DNA from: Hyphomicrobiales bacterium
GTDB lineage: Bacteria; Pseudomonadota; Alphaproteobacteria; Rhizobiales; Rhizobiaceae
Direction of reading: 5' to 3'
Length of the DNA: 64,000 nucleotides
Assembly (NCBI GenBank): GCA_017305935.1
Contig: JAFKJU010000010.1
Location: 186,001-250,000 of the forward strand
Shown: in pieces, positions 27,453-36,400 of the stretch
Layout: each line of letters begins with the position of its first letter
How positions within the stretch are numbered: the stretch's first letter is position 1
Program-made: the position numbers and the translations under genes
Notes under the pieces: model-generated
The model's input: the letters and a program-made list of their open reading frames with translations, nothing else
Databases searched by the model: none
Told to the model about the DNA's origin: nothing

Positions 27453-27500
27453 ACGGGCTTCACCGTGACTTTCGTCCGCAGGCGGCAGGTGCCCGTCACC
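27453..27500 (-). promoter_or_regulatory. candidate structured leader of the MATE gene
   Basis: Read on the minus strand, ACGGGC at 27496-27491 can pair with GCCCGT at 27458-27453, extended inward by ACC/GGT with a GAA bulge. GTGAC at 27499-27495 and GTCAC at 27469-27465 offer an alternative, mutually exclusive or interleaved pairing. It lies about 90-140 bases before the MATE start. It does not match a riboswitch class I can recall with confidence. Confidence 0.35.
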
Positions 27501-27613
27501 TTGGGCCCATCGATAATCGCCTGCGCTTTCCTTGTCAATCGTCAGGAATCGGGTGGCTGGCGGCCGGCGGTCCGAGCAGATTGCACCGCGAACCACAACC
27601 AAGGAGATATTTC

Positions 27614-28366
27614 ATGGGACAACTCGACGGAAAGATCGCCATCGTTACCGGCGCAAGCTCGGGCATCGGCTATGAGGCGGCAAAGCTGTTCGCGGCCGAG
27701 GGCGCGAAACTCGTGCTCGTTGCCCGCCGGCGCATGGAACTGGAAAAACTGGCCGCCGAGATTGGCGGCGCAGCCGTCATCGACGGCGACGTAGCGGCGG
27801 AAGCGACGGCCATTGCCGCCGTCGAAGCGGCCCAAAGCCGGTTCGGCGGCCTCGACATCGCCTTCAACAATGCCGGCACCATGGGCGCGAGCGCGCCGGT
27901 GCCCGAACTCAGCGAGGAAAACTGGCGCGCCGTGCTCGACATCAACCTGACCAGCGGCTTCTTCGCAGCAAAACACCAGATCCCCGCCATGCTGGCGCGG
28001 GGCGGTGGGTCGCTGATCTTCACCTCCACCTTCGTCGGTCATACCGTCGGTTTTCCCGGCATGGGCGCCTATGCCGCCAGCAAGGCCGGGCTGATCGGAC
28101 TGATGCAGGTGATATCAGCCGAATTCGGCGCGCGCGGCATCCGCGCCAATGCGCTGCTGCCGGGCGGCACCGATACGCCGATGGGCCGCGAAGCGGCCTC
28201 CACAGCAGAAGCGCGCCGCTTCGTCGAGGGCCTGCACGCGCTGAAGCGGCTGGCAACGCCGGCCGAAATCGCCCGCTCGGCGCTCTACCTCGCCTCGGAT
28301 GCCTCCAGCTTCGTCACCGGCACGGCGCTGCGCGTCGATGGCGGCATCTCCGTCGTCCGCACCTAA
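27614..28366 (+). CDS. SDR family oxidoreductase
   Basis: 250 residues, classical short-chain dehydrogenase: GASSGIGYEAAKLFAAEGAKLVLVAR at the start, FNNAGTMG, and YAASKAGLIGLMQVI with the catalytic Tyr and Lys; it ends in VTGTALRVDGGISV. AAGGAG at 27602-27606 precedes the ATG at 27614. It stands alone and divergent from the MATE gene; the substrate cannot be inferred. Confidence 0.9.
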   Translation: MGQLDGKIAIVTGASSGIGYEAAKLFAAEGAKLVLVARRRMELEKLAAEIGGAAVIDGDVAAEATAIAAVEAAQSRFGGLDIAFNNAGTMGASAPVPELSEENWRAVLDINLTSGFFAAKHQIPAMLARGGGSLIFTSTFVGHTVGFPGMGAYAASKAGLIGLMQVISAEFGARGIRANALLPGGTDTPMGREAASTAEARRFVEGLHALKRLATPAEIARSALYLASDASSFVTGTALRVDGGISVVRT

Positions 28367-28380
28367 GCCTGAAACTCACC

Positions 28381-28407
28381 GATGCCGCCGGGAGAGACGG
28401 CGGCATC
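28381..28407. terminator. terminator between the SDR and the binding-protein gene
   Basis: GATGCCGCCG at 28381-28390 pairs with CGGCGGCATC at 28398-28407 between two convergent genes. Confidence 0.65.
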
Positions 28408-28422
28408 GGCCAAAAGCCGACC

Positions 28423-29367
28423 TTACTTCATCAGCTGGTCGACATTGTCCTTAGTCACCCGGTCGAGGCCGGTATAGATGATCTCGTCGACCTTCTCGCC
28501 CTTCTTCAGCTTGAGCAGGGTCTGCATGGCGACGACGCCCATTTCATGCGGGCGCTGGCCGACCAGCACATGCACATAACCTGCCTTGAGAAGGTCGAGT
28601 TCCACAGGCAGCGTATCGGCAGCGACCAGCGCCAGCTTCTTGGAATCGACGTCTGCCTTGAGGGGCTCGACGAAATTCTTCCAGCCATCCGGGGCAAACA
28701 GCGGCCAGCCGCCGACCGGGACGATGGCGCCGATATCCGGGTTCGCCGTCTTCAGGTCGCCGGCCTGCTGCACGGCGAGCGCAATATCGTCGTTGCAGAA
28801 GGTGGGCGAGCCCTGCACTTCCGTCCATTTCGAGCCTTTCAGCGCCTCGCGCACGCCATCGACGCGCAATGCCAGGTTGGGCGCGGCCGCGCCGCCGGAG
28901 ATCATGCCGTAGGTGCCGCCCTCCGGCTTGAGCTTCAGCAGTTCCTCGCCCAGCGCCTTGCCGAATTCCTTGTTGTCGGTGCCGACATAGGCGGAGCGCT
29001 TGGAATCGGGTGCATCCGAATCGAAGGTGATGACCGAAACGCCGGCGGCGACCGCCTTGTCGATCACCGTTGTCGCGGCTGCGGCATCGGAGACCGAGAT
29101 CGCCAGCCCGTCCACCCCTTGCGTCAGCAGATCCTCGATGATCTGCGCCTGAGTGGCCGGCTCATGCTCCACCGGGCCTTGATAGATGCATTCGACATTG
29201 CCGAGCTTCTTGGCCTCTTCCATGCAGCCGTCACGCGTCAGGTCGAAGAAGGGATTGTTCATCGCCTTCGGCACGACGGCGAATTTGTAGCTGTCGGCGG
29301 CAGAAGCGCCGCCGACGAAGGCCGCGGACGCGAGCGCCGCGAGCATGAGCACTTTCAGAGATTTCAT
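28423..29367 (-). CDS. CUT2 sugar ABC transporter substrate-binding protein
   Basis: 314 residues with signal peptide (MKSLKVLMLAALASAAFVGGASA) and the periplasmic-binding-protein type 1 fold of ribose/xylose receptors: VPKAMNNPFFDLTRDGCMEEAKKLG, DLLTQGVDGLAISVSD, and VITFDSDAPDSKRSAYVGTDN. It is the last gene of the leftward ATPase-permease-binding-protein operon. The operon lies beside xylose genes and carries a TACGTA half-operator upstream, so xylose or a related pentose is a reasonable ligand; this is inference. Confidence 0.93.
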   Translation of the reverse strand: MKSLKVLMLAALASAAFVGGASAADSYKFAVVPKAMNNPFFDLTRDGCMEEAKKLGNVECIYQGPVEHEPATQAQIIEDLLTQGVDGLAISVSDAAAATTVIDKAVAAGVSVITFDSDAPDSKRSAYVGTDNKEFGKALGEELLKLKPEGGTYGMISGGAAAPNLALRVDGVREALKGSKWTEVQGSPTFCNDDIALAVQQAGDLKTANPDIGAIVPVGGWPLFAPDGWKNFVEPLKADVDSKKLALVAADTLPVELDLLKAGYVHVLVGQRPHEMGVVAMQTLLKLKKGEKVDEIIYTGLDRVTKDNVDQLMK

Positions 29368-29456
29368 GTTGCATCCTCCACTTTATCTGCCTGGAAGAGC
29401 CAGGCTCCCCTTTCCGAGGCGGCCGAAAACCGCCCGTTTCGCTTCGCCAACGCTCC

Positions 29457-30481
29457 TCAGCCGTTGCGAAGGGATCTGAACCGGTCGACAAGGACGGCGG
29501 CGACGATGATGCAGCCCACCAGCGTCTGCTGCCAGTAGGGGTCGACGCGCGCCAGCACCAAGCCGTTGCGGATGACCTCGATCAGCACGCAGCCGATGAT
29601 TGCGCCCGCCGCGCCGCCGATGCCGCCGGCAAGATTGGCCCCGCCGATGACGGCGGCGGCGATGATCGTCAGCTCGTAGCCGGTGGCGAGATTGGCCGGC
29701 GCCGAGCCGAGCCAGCCGGAAATGATGATGCCATTGAGGCCGGCGGCCATGGCGCAGAGCATGTAGACCTGGATTTTCACCCGGTCGACCGGCACGCCGG
29801 TCAGCCGTCCCGCCGCCTCGTTGCCGCCGATGGCATAGACATGCCGGCCCCAGGCGGTGTGGTTCAGCACCACCCAGACCAGCGCGGCGATGACGATGAG
29901 ATAGATGAAGGCGACCGGAACGCCGCCGAGATGACCCGCGGTCAGCGCCATGAACAATTCCTTGTCCGGCCCCGCCGGCCCGGTGCCGCGCCCGTAGGTG
30001 GCGACATAGGTGAGGCCGCGCACGATGGAGAGCGTACCGAGCGTCGTCACGAAGGGTGAGAGCTTAAGTTTCGCCACCGCAAAGCCGTTGACGAAACCGA
30101 CCAGCGCCGCCACCGCCAGTCCCGCCAGCACCGACAGGATCAGCGCAGAGCCCGGAAAGGGATGAAAGCCCGCCTTGTCGAGCCAGACCATGGTCAGCGA
30201 CGTCATCGTCGCCGTCAGCGCGATGGTCGAGCCGACCGAGAGATCGATGCCGCCGGTGACGATGACCAGCGTGATGCCGATGGTGGCGATGGCGATGAAC
30301 GAGAAATTGCGGACGATATTGCCGATATTGCCCGGCGTCAGGAAATTCGCCGAGGCGAAACTCATGACCAGGATGAGCACCAGCAGCGCCGCCAGCACGT
30401 AGGCCGACTGGCTGGAGAGAAAGCCGCGCTGCCAGAAGCGCGTGTGCCGCACATTGGAAAAACCCTGGACGGTGTTGGTCA

Positions 30482-30485
<4 letters not shown>
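29457..30485 (-). CDS. CUT2 sugar ABC transporter permease
   Basis: 342 residues with ten or so helices; TGGIDLSVGSTIALTATM near residue 80 and the GGANLAGGIGGAAGAIIGCVL loop near 265 are RbsC-family marks. Its ATG overlaps the ATPase stop (ATGA, 30482-30485). An 89-base gap separates it from the binding-protein gene. Confidence 0.93.
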
Positions 30486-31222
<737 letters not shown>

Positions 31223-31255
31223 TCCTTCCTCCCAATTGTCGTTCGTCGATGCAGT

Positions 31256-31273
31256 TTGAGGTACGTACCCGGA
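31256..31273. promoter_or_regulatory. TACGTA operator (half-conserved) upstream of the sugar importer
   Basis: TTGAGGTACGTACCCGGA carries the TGA left arm and TACGTA core shared with the sites at 32217-32232 and 35015-35032; the right arm has lost TCA. It lies 34 bases upstream of the ATPase start. It suggests membership in the LacI regulon of the xylose genes. Confidence 0.45.
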
Positions 31274-31338
31274 AATTGAACCGCGATGTACCTTCCTTCC
31301 AAACGCCTGCTTTTCTTCTCTTAAAGCCTGCCTTCGAC

Positions 31339-32091
31339 TTATTTCGCCCGGGCCTCCGCCCGTTCGAAACCTTCCCAGATGACCGCTTGCATCGCCTCGC
31401 GGGCGGCCTGCGCATTCCCGTCGCGGATCGCCTGCGCGATCCTGCGGTGCCGTTCGACGGTCACTCGCTTCGATGCGGGATCTTCTACCGGCGAACTCAT
31501 GGTGAAGGCCGCCGCAAGCGCCACCCGCACCAGGGCATTGATCGATGCCATGAACGGATTGGCCGAGGCATCGGCGACCAAGCTGTGGAATTCCAGGTCG
31601 GCGGCGGCGAACAATTCGGTCGTTTCCGCGCTTCCCATGTCCTCCACGGCCATCATCATGCGCTCGACCTGCTCGTCCGTCCGCCGTATAGCGGCCAGGG
31701 CCGCCGCCTCCAGCTCGACGCAGACGCGGATTTCCGCCAGGCTGCGCAGGAAAGCGGCATCCGGCCCGGCTGCGAAATGCCAGGCCAATACATCGGCATC
31801 GAACAGCGTCCAGTATTGGCGCGGCAGCACCCGCGTTCCCGTGCGGGCCCGCGCCTCCACCAGCCCCTTGGCCGCCAGCGCATTCACCGCCTCGCGGATG
31901 ATCGTGCGCGAGGCGCCGAAGCGGGCGGGTATGTCCGTTTCCACCGGCAGGATCGCCTGTTCCGGATAGCGTCCCGAAACGATGTCCATGCCAAGCTCAT
32001 GCAATATCCGGTCGCGCAATCCACGAAGAGGTGCGCGGCGCACCAGGGTGGCAACGCCGCCGGTGGCGCTTTTCCTCGCGTGTGCACGCAT
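31339..32091 (-). CDS. GntR family (FCD) transcriptional regulator
   Basis: 250 residues. The winged helix spans about residues 25-95 (LRDRILHELGMDIVSGRYPEQAILPVETDIPARFGASRTIIREAVNALAAKGLVEARARTG), then an FCD domain with ELEAAALAAIRRTDEQVE and LEFHSLVADASANPFMA. It lies directly upstream of the CUT2 importer genes on the same strand and divergent from the LacI gene. It may control the importer, itself, or both. The effector is probably a sugar acid, a common ligand of this branch, but this is unproven. Confidence 0.92.
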   Translation of the reverse strand: MRAHARKSATGGVATLVRRAPLRGLRDRILHELGMDIVSGRYPEQAILPVETDIPARFGASRTIIREAVNALAAKGLVEARARTGTRVLPRQYWTLFDADVLAWHFAAGPDAAFLRSLAEIRVCVELEAAALAAIRRTDEQVERMMMAVEDMGSAETTELFAAADLEFHSLVADASANPFMASINALVRVALAAAFTMSSPVEDPASKRVTVERHRRIAQAIRDGNAQAAREAMQAVIWEGFERAEARAK

Positions 32092-32130
32092 CGGCCTGCC
32101 TCCCTGACGTTGTGGTCATGAAACCACTCC

Positions 32131-32159
32131 TCGAAAAATAATACAATATGATTTTTCGA
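32131..32159. promoter_or_regulatory. nine-base inverted repeat in the GntR/LacI divergent promoter
   Basis: TCGAAAAAT at 32131-32139 is mirrored by ATTTTTCGA at 32151-32159 around an AT-rich 11-base spacer. It begins 40 bases upstream of the GntR start and could be that regulator's own operator or a hairpin. No matching second copy was seen. Confidence 0.4.
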
Positions 32160-32216
32160 AATTTTTGCTATCAGGCCGCAGGCGGGCGCTTGACCTTTGA
32201 GAGCATAGCAAAAATC

Positions 32217-32232
32217 TGATTTACGTACATCA
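32217..32232. promoter_or_regulatory. LacI-family operator TGATnTACGTAnATCA upstream of its regulator
   Basis: A 16-base dyad around TACGTA (32222-32227), 35 bases before the LacI start. The same TGAnnTACGTAnnTCA pattern stands before xylA. It fits autoregulation by the LacI protein. Confidence 0.6.
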
Positions 32233-32267
32233 AAATTTCCGCTAGATCACCCGGCAGGGGAGAAATC

Positions 32268-33290
32268 ATGCGGCCGACCGTTCACGATATCGCCGATCAC
32301 GCGGGCGTCAGCCTCGCCACCGTCGACCGGGTTTTGAACCGGCGGCCTGGGGTGCGGGCCGCGACGCGGGCGCGTGTCGAGGCGGCCATCGAGACGCTGG
32401 GTTATGTCCGCGACGTCGCCGCCGCCAATCTCGCCAAGGGCCGGGTCTATCCCTTCACCTTCATCCTGCCCTCCAGCGACAATTCCTTCATGCACGGTCT
32501 GCATGACGAACTGCGCCATGCCATGGCCCGCAGCGCCAGCGAACGCACCAATATCCGCATCGTCGAAGTGCCCGCTTTCGAGCCTACCGCGCTGATTGCG
32601 ACGCTTGCCGAAGCGCGGGACACGCAACCGGCCGGCATCGCGCTGGTCGCGGTGGAGGACGAGGGCGTGCGCGCGGCGATCGATGCCATCGCCGCCGAGG
32701 GCATTCCGGTGGTGACGCTGGTTTCGGACCTGCCGGGCTCACGCCGCGCCCATTATGCCGGCGTCGACAACATCGCCGCGGGGCGCACCGCCGGCGGGCT
32801 GATCGGCCGCTTCCTGCGCGGCCGCGCCGGAAAAATCGGCGTACTCGCCGGCTCGATGCTGGTGCGCGACCATCGCGAGCGGCTCGACGGTTTTTCGGCT
32901 GTTCTTACCGCCGATTATCCCGGTCTCGCCATCCTGCCAGTGCGCGAGGGGCGCGACGACCCGGAGGTGGCGCGCGCCGCCGTCGCCGGCTTGATGGCAG
33001 AGCATCCTGGCCTGCTCGGAATCTACAGCCTGGGCGCCGGCAATCGCGGGCTGATCGCGGCGCTGAAGGCGCGGCCGGATATCAGGCCGGTGGTGATCGC
33101 CCACGAACTGACCGCCTTTACCCGCGCCGCGCTGAGCGAGGGCCTGATCGACGCCGTGCTCAACCAGGATGCCGGCCATGAAATCCGCAGCGCCATCCGC
33201 GTGCTGAAGGCAAAGGCGGACGGCGTGCCGGTCATCGCCGCGCAGGAGCGTATCCGCATCGACATATTCCTGAAGGACAACCTGCCGTGA
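32268..33290 (+). CDS. LacI family regulator of the xylose genes
   Basis: 340 residues: the N-terminal helix-turn-helix TVHDIADHAGVSLATVDRVLNRRPGVRAATR is followed by a periplasmic-binding-protein-like sensor domain (YAGVDNIAAGRTAGGLIGRFL, IYSLGAGNRGLIAAL). Twenty-two bases separate it from xylB, so the two are one transcript. Palindromes with a TACGTA core precede this gene, xylA and, in a weaker form, the neighbouring importer, consistent with LacI-type control. The ligand is likely xylose or xylulose from context. Confidence 0.92.
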   Translation: MRPTVHDIADHAGVSLATVDRVLNRRPGVRAATRARVEAAIETLGYVRDVAAANLAKGRVYPFTFILPSSDNSFMHGLHDELRHAMARSASERTNIRIVEVPAFEPTALIATLAEARDTQPAGIALVAVEDEGVRAAIDAIAAEGIPVVTLVSDLPGSRRAHYAGVDNIAAGRTAGGLIGRFLRGRAGKIGVLAGSMLVRDHRERLDGFSAVLTADYPGLAILPVREGRDDPEVARAAVAGLMAEHPGLLGIYSLGAGNRGLIAALKARPDIRPVVIAHELTAFTRAALSEGLIDAVLNQDAGHEIRSAIRVLKAKADGVPVIAAQERIRIDIFLKDNLP

Positions 33291-33318
33291 CACGCGACGC
33301 GGCCAAGGAGGCATGAGC

Positions 33319-34773
33319 ATGTATCTTGGGCTTGATCTGGGAACCTCGGGCGTCAAGGCCCTGCTGATCGATGGCGATCAGCGCATCATCGGCTCCGCCA
33401 ATGGCGGGCTCGACGTCTCGCGGCCGCATGCCGGCTGGTCCGAGCAGAACCCGGCCGACTGGATCCGCGCCTGCGAGGATGCCATCGCCGGCCTGAAGGC
33501 CGCCCATCCGGCGGAGCTTGCCACCGTCAAGGGCATTGGCCTCTCCGGCCAGATGCATGGCGCGACGCTGGTCGATGCCGCCAACAAGGTGTTGCGCCCC
33601 TGCATCCTCTGGAACGACACCCGCAGTTTCGCGGAGGCCGCCGCTCTCGACGCCGATCCGCGTTTCCGGGCGATCACCGGCAACATCGTCTTTCCCGGCT
33701 TCACCGCGCCGAAACTCGTCTGGGTTGAGAAGAACGAGCCGGAAATCTTTGCGAAAGTCGCCAAGGTTCTGCTGCCCAAGGATTATCTGCGGCTGTGGCT
33801 GACCGGCGAGCATATTTCGGAAATGTCGGATTCGGCCGGCACCTCCTGGCTCGACACCGGCAAGCGCGCCTGGTCCACGGCTTTGCTGGACGCCACCGGG
33901 ATGCGCGGCGAGCAGATGCCGTCGCTGGTCGAGGGCACGGAGCCCGGCGGCGAGCTGCGCCGCGAGTTGGCCGCCGCTTGGGGCATCTCCGCCGCTGTCA
34001 CCGTTGCCGGCGGCGCCGGCGACAATGCCGCTTCGGCCTGCGGCATGGGCACGGTCTCGGAGGGCGCGGCCTTCGTGTCGCTCGGCACGTCCGGCGTACT
34101 GTTTGCCGCCAATGCCGCCTATCTGCCGAAGCCGGAAAGCGCCGTGCATGCCTTTTGCCATGCCCTGCCCGACACCTGGCACCAGATGGGTGTCATCCTC
34201 TCGGCGACCGATGCGCTCAACTGGCATAGCCACGTCACCGGCCGCTCGGCGGCGGAGCTGACGTCCGAACTCGGCGAAACGCTGAAAGCGCCCAGCGGCG
34301 TTACCTTCCTGCCTTATCTCTCCGGCGAGCGCACCCCGCACAACGACGCCGCCATTCGCGGCGCCTTTACCGGCCTTGCCCATAACAGCGACCGCCCGGC
34401 CCTGACCCAGGCCGTCCTCGAAGGCGTCAGCTTCGCTATCCGCGACAGCCTCGAAGCCCTGCGTTCCGCCGGCACGACGATCGAACGCGTCACCGCGATC
34501 GGCGGCGGCTCGCGCTCGCGCTACTGGCTGGCCTCGATCGCCACCGCGCTCGGCATTCCCGTCGATATTCCCGCCGACGGCGATTTCGGAGCCGCCTTCG
34601 GCGCCGCCCGCCTCGGCCTGATCGCCGCCACCGGCGCAGACCCGGTTTCCGTCTGCACCGCACCGGCGACGGCAGAGACGATCCAGCCGGTTGGCGCGCT
34701 GACGGCGGCTTATGACGATGCATATCAGCGCTATCGTGCGCTTTATCCGGCCCTGAAGGGGCTGGCCGGCTGA
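33319..34773 (+). CDS. xylB: xylulokinase
   Basis: 484 residues, FGGY kinase: MYLGLDLGTSGVKALLIDGD phosphate loop, SGQMHGATLVD with the substrate-binding region, GGAGDNAASACG with the catalytic Asp, and GGGSRSRYWLASIATAL near the C-terminus. AAGGAG at 33305-33310 favours the ATG at 33319 over the one at 33313. It phosphorylates D-xylulose to xylulose 5-phosphate. It lies between its LacI regulator and xylA. Confidence 0.95.
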   Translation: MYLGLDLGTSGVKALLIDGDQRIIGSANGGLDVSRPHAGWSEQNPADWIRACEDAIAGLKAAHPAELATVKGIGLSGQMHGATLVDAANKVLRPCILWNDTRSFAEAAALDADPRFRAITGNIVFPGFTAPKLVWVEKNEPEIFAKVAKVLLPKDYLRLWLTGEHISEMSDSAGTSWLDTGKRAWSTALLDATGMRGEQMPSLVEGTEPGGELRRELAAAWGISAAVTVAGGAGDNAASACGMGTVSEGAAFVSLGTSGVLFAANAAYLPKPESAVHAFCHALPDTWHQMGVILSATDALNWHSHVTGRSAAELTSELGETLKAPSGVTFLPYLSGERTPHNDAAIRGAFTGLAHNSDRPALTQAVLEGVSFAIRDSLEALRSAGTTIERVTAIGGGSRSRYWLASIATALGIPVDIPADGDFGAAFGAARLGLIAATGADPVSVCTAPATAETIQPVGALTAAYDDAYQRYRALYPALKGLAG

Positions 34774-34827
34774 GGTAAAGTTTATTGGCCATTTGCAATA
34801 GGAGCAATGGAGGGAAAACGTTGCCCT

Positions 34828-35010
34828 AGAGCTCCTTCTCCCTCGGGGAGAAGGGCGTCGCAGCGGGATGAGGGGATGCCGAAGGCAAGAAAGCCAAGGT
34901 TTCCATCCGCCTCGCGCCCTCATCCGCCCCTTTTGCTGGGGAGAAGGGCGGCAGCACCGGTTTGCTTTGTACGATTGCCCCGCGATTTGCGGGGAGAAGT
35001 GGATGACGCC
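34828..35010. repeat. mosaic intergenic repeat between xylB and xylA
   Basis: Several hairpin-forming units in tandem: CTTCTCCCTCGGGGAGAAG near 34830, CCCCTTTTGCTGGGGAGAAGGG near 34934 and CCCCGCGATTTGCGGGG near 34978, with inverted GGGATGAGGGG/CCCTCATCCGCCCC stretches. CTTCTCC-type palindromes of this kind are frequent rhizobial intergenic repeats. No coding potential beyond chance frames. Confidence 0.7.
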
Positions 35011-35014
35011 CTCA

Positions 35015-35032
35015 TTGAGGTACGTAAATCAA
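35015..35032. promoter_or_regulatory. LacI-family operator TTGAnnTACGTAnnTCAA upstream of xylA
   Basis: An 18-base dyad (arms TTGA/TCAA around TACGTA at 35021-35026), 25 bases before the xylA start. It shares its core with the site before the LacI gene. Confidence 0.65.
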
Positions 35033-35056
35033 AGCTCGATAAACAGGAGAAACACC

Positions 35057-36367
35057 ATGAGCACAGGCTTTTTCGGCGATATCGCCAAGATCAAATATGA
35101 AGGACCGGACAGCGACAATCCTCTCGCCTTCCGCCACTATCAGCCCGACGAAATCGTGCTCGGCAAGCGCATGGAGGATCACCTGCGCTTCGCCGTCGCC
35201 TATTGGCATACGTTTACCTGGCCGGGCGGCGATCCCTTCGGCGGCCAGACCTTCCTCCGTCCCTGGTTTCAGGATGGCATGCAGGCGGCCAAGCTCAAGG
35301 CCGATGTCGCCTTCGAATTCTTCTCGCTGCTTGGCGCGCCCTTCTATTGCTTCCACGACGCCGACGTTCGCCCCGAAGGCAACAGCTTTGCCGAAAGCAC
35401 CCGCAACCTGAACGACATCGTCGATTATTTCGCCGAAAAGCAGGCCGCGACCGGCGTGAAACTGCTCTGGGGCACGGCGAACCTGTTCTCGCATCGCCGC
35501 TTCATGGCGGGCGCTGCCACCAACCCGGACCCGGATGTCTTCGCCTACTCGGCCGCGACCGTCAAAACATGCCTCGACGCCACCCAAAAGCTCGGCGGCG
35601 AGAATTACGTGCTATGGGGCGGGCGCGAGGGTTACGAGACGCTGCTCAACACCGACCTGAAACGCGAGCTCGACCAGATGGGCCGCTTCCTCAACCTGGT
35701 GGTCGAATACAAGTACAAGATCGGTTACAAGGGCACGATCCTGATCGAGCCCAAGCCGCAGGAGCCGACCAAGCACCAGTACGACTACGACGTCGCCACC
35801 GTCTATGCCTTCCTCAAGAATCATGGGCTGGAAAACGAGGTAAAGCTCAACATCGAGCAGGGCCACGCCATCCTCGCCGGCCATACTTTCGAGCACGAAC
35901 TGGCGCTCGCCAATGCGCTCGGCATCTTCGGCTCCATCGACATGAACCGCAATGACTACCAGTCCGGCTGGGACACCGACCAGTTCCCCAACAATGTACC
36001 GGAAATGGCGCTGGCCTATTACCAGGTGCTGCTTGCCGGCGGCTTCACCACCGGCGGGACGAACTTCGACGCCAAGCTGCGCCGCCAGTCGCTCGATCCG
36101 CAGGATCTGCTGATTGGCCATATTGGCGGCATGGACTGCTGCGCGCGCGGCCTGAAGGCCGCCGCCCGCATGCTGGAAGACGGAGCATTGTCGAAACCGC
36201 TGGAGGCACGTTATGCCGGCTGGGACTCTCCCGAAGCACAAAAGATGCTGCGCGGCGAATACAAGCTGGACGAGATCGCCGCTGCCGTCGAGCGCGACAA
36301 CATCAATCCCGAACCGCGCTCGGGCCGCCAGGAACTTTTGGAAAACATCGTCAACCGCTACGTCTGA
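35057..36367 (+). CDS. xylA: xylose isomerase
   Basis: 436 residues, class II length. Catalytic His100 and Asp103 are in [12 protein letters not shown]; metal ligands appear in [15 protein letters not shown] and [18 protein letters not shown], and [11 protein letters not shown] closes the barrel. It interconverts D-xylose and D-xylulose. The start [12 protein letters not shown] has AGGAGA upstream; the longer open frame comes from the repeat element and is rejected. It has its own TACGTA operator, so it can be induced separately from lacI-xylB. Confidence 0.97.
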   Translation: MSTGFFGDIAKIKYEGPDSDNPLAFRHYQPDEIVLGKRMEDHLRFAVAYWHTFTWPGGDPFGGQTFLRPWFQDGMQAAKLKADVAFEFFSLLGAPFYCFHDADVRPEGNSFAESTRNLNDIVDYFAEKQAATGVKLLWGTANLFSHRRFMAGAATNPDPDVFAYSAATVKTCLDATQKLGGENYVLWGGREGYETLLNTDLKRELDQMGRFLNLVVEYKYKIGYKGTILIEPKPQEPTKHQYDYDVATVYAFLKNHGLENEVKLNIEQGHAILAGHTFEHELALANALGIFGSIDMNRNDYQSGWDTDQFPNNVPEMALAYYQVLLAGGFTTGGTNFDAKLRRQSLDPQDLLIGHIGGMDCCARGLKAAARMLEDGALSKPLEARYAGWDSPEAQKMLRGEYKLDEIAAAVERDNINPEPRSGRQELLENIVNRYV

Positions 36368-36375
36368 TACCGGTC

Positions 36376-36400
36376 GACGCCGCCGCCTTGCGGCGGCGTC
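36376..36400. terminator. bidirectional terminator between xylA and the second LacI gene
   Basis: GACGCCGCCG/CGGCGGCGTC stem with a five-base loop, placed between convergent stops at 36367 and 36399. Confidence 0.7.

Noticed and set aside
27465-27499. H-type pseudoknot reading of the MATE leader
   Set aside because: The GTGAC and GGGC 5' strands abut with no connecting loop, which is sterically poor; the bulged nested stem is more likely, so no known pseudoknot riboswitch is claimed.
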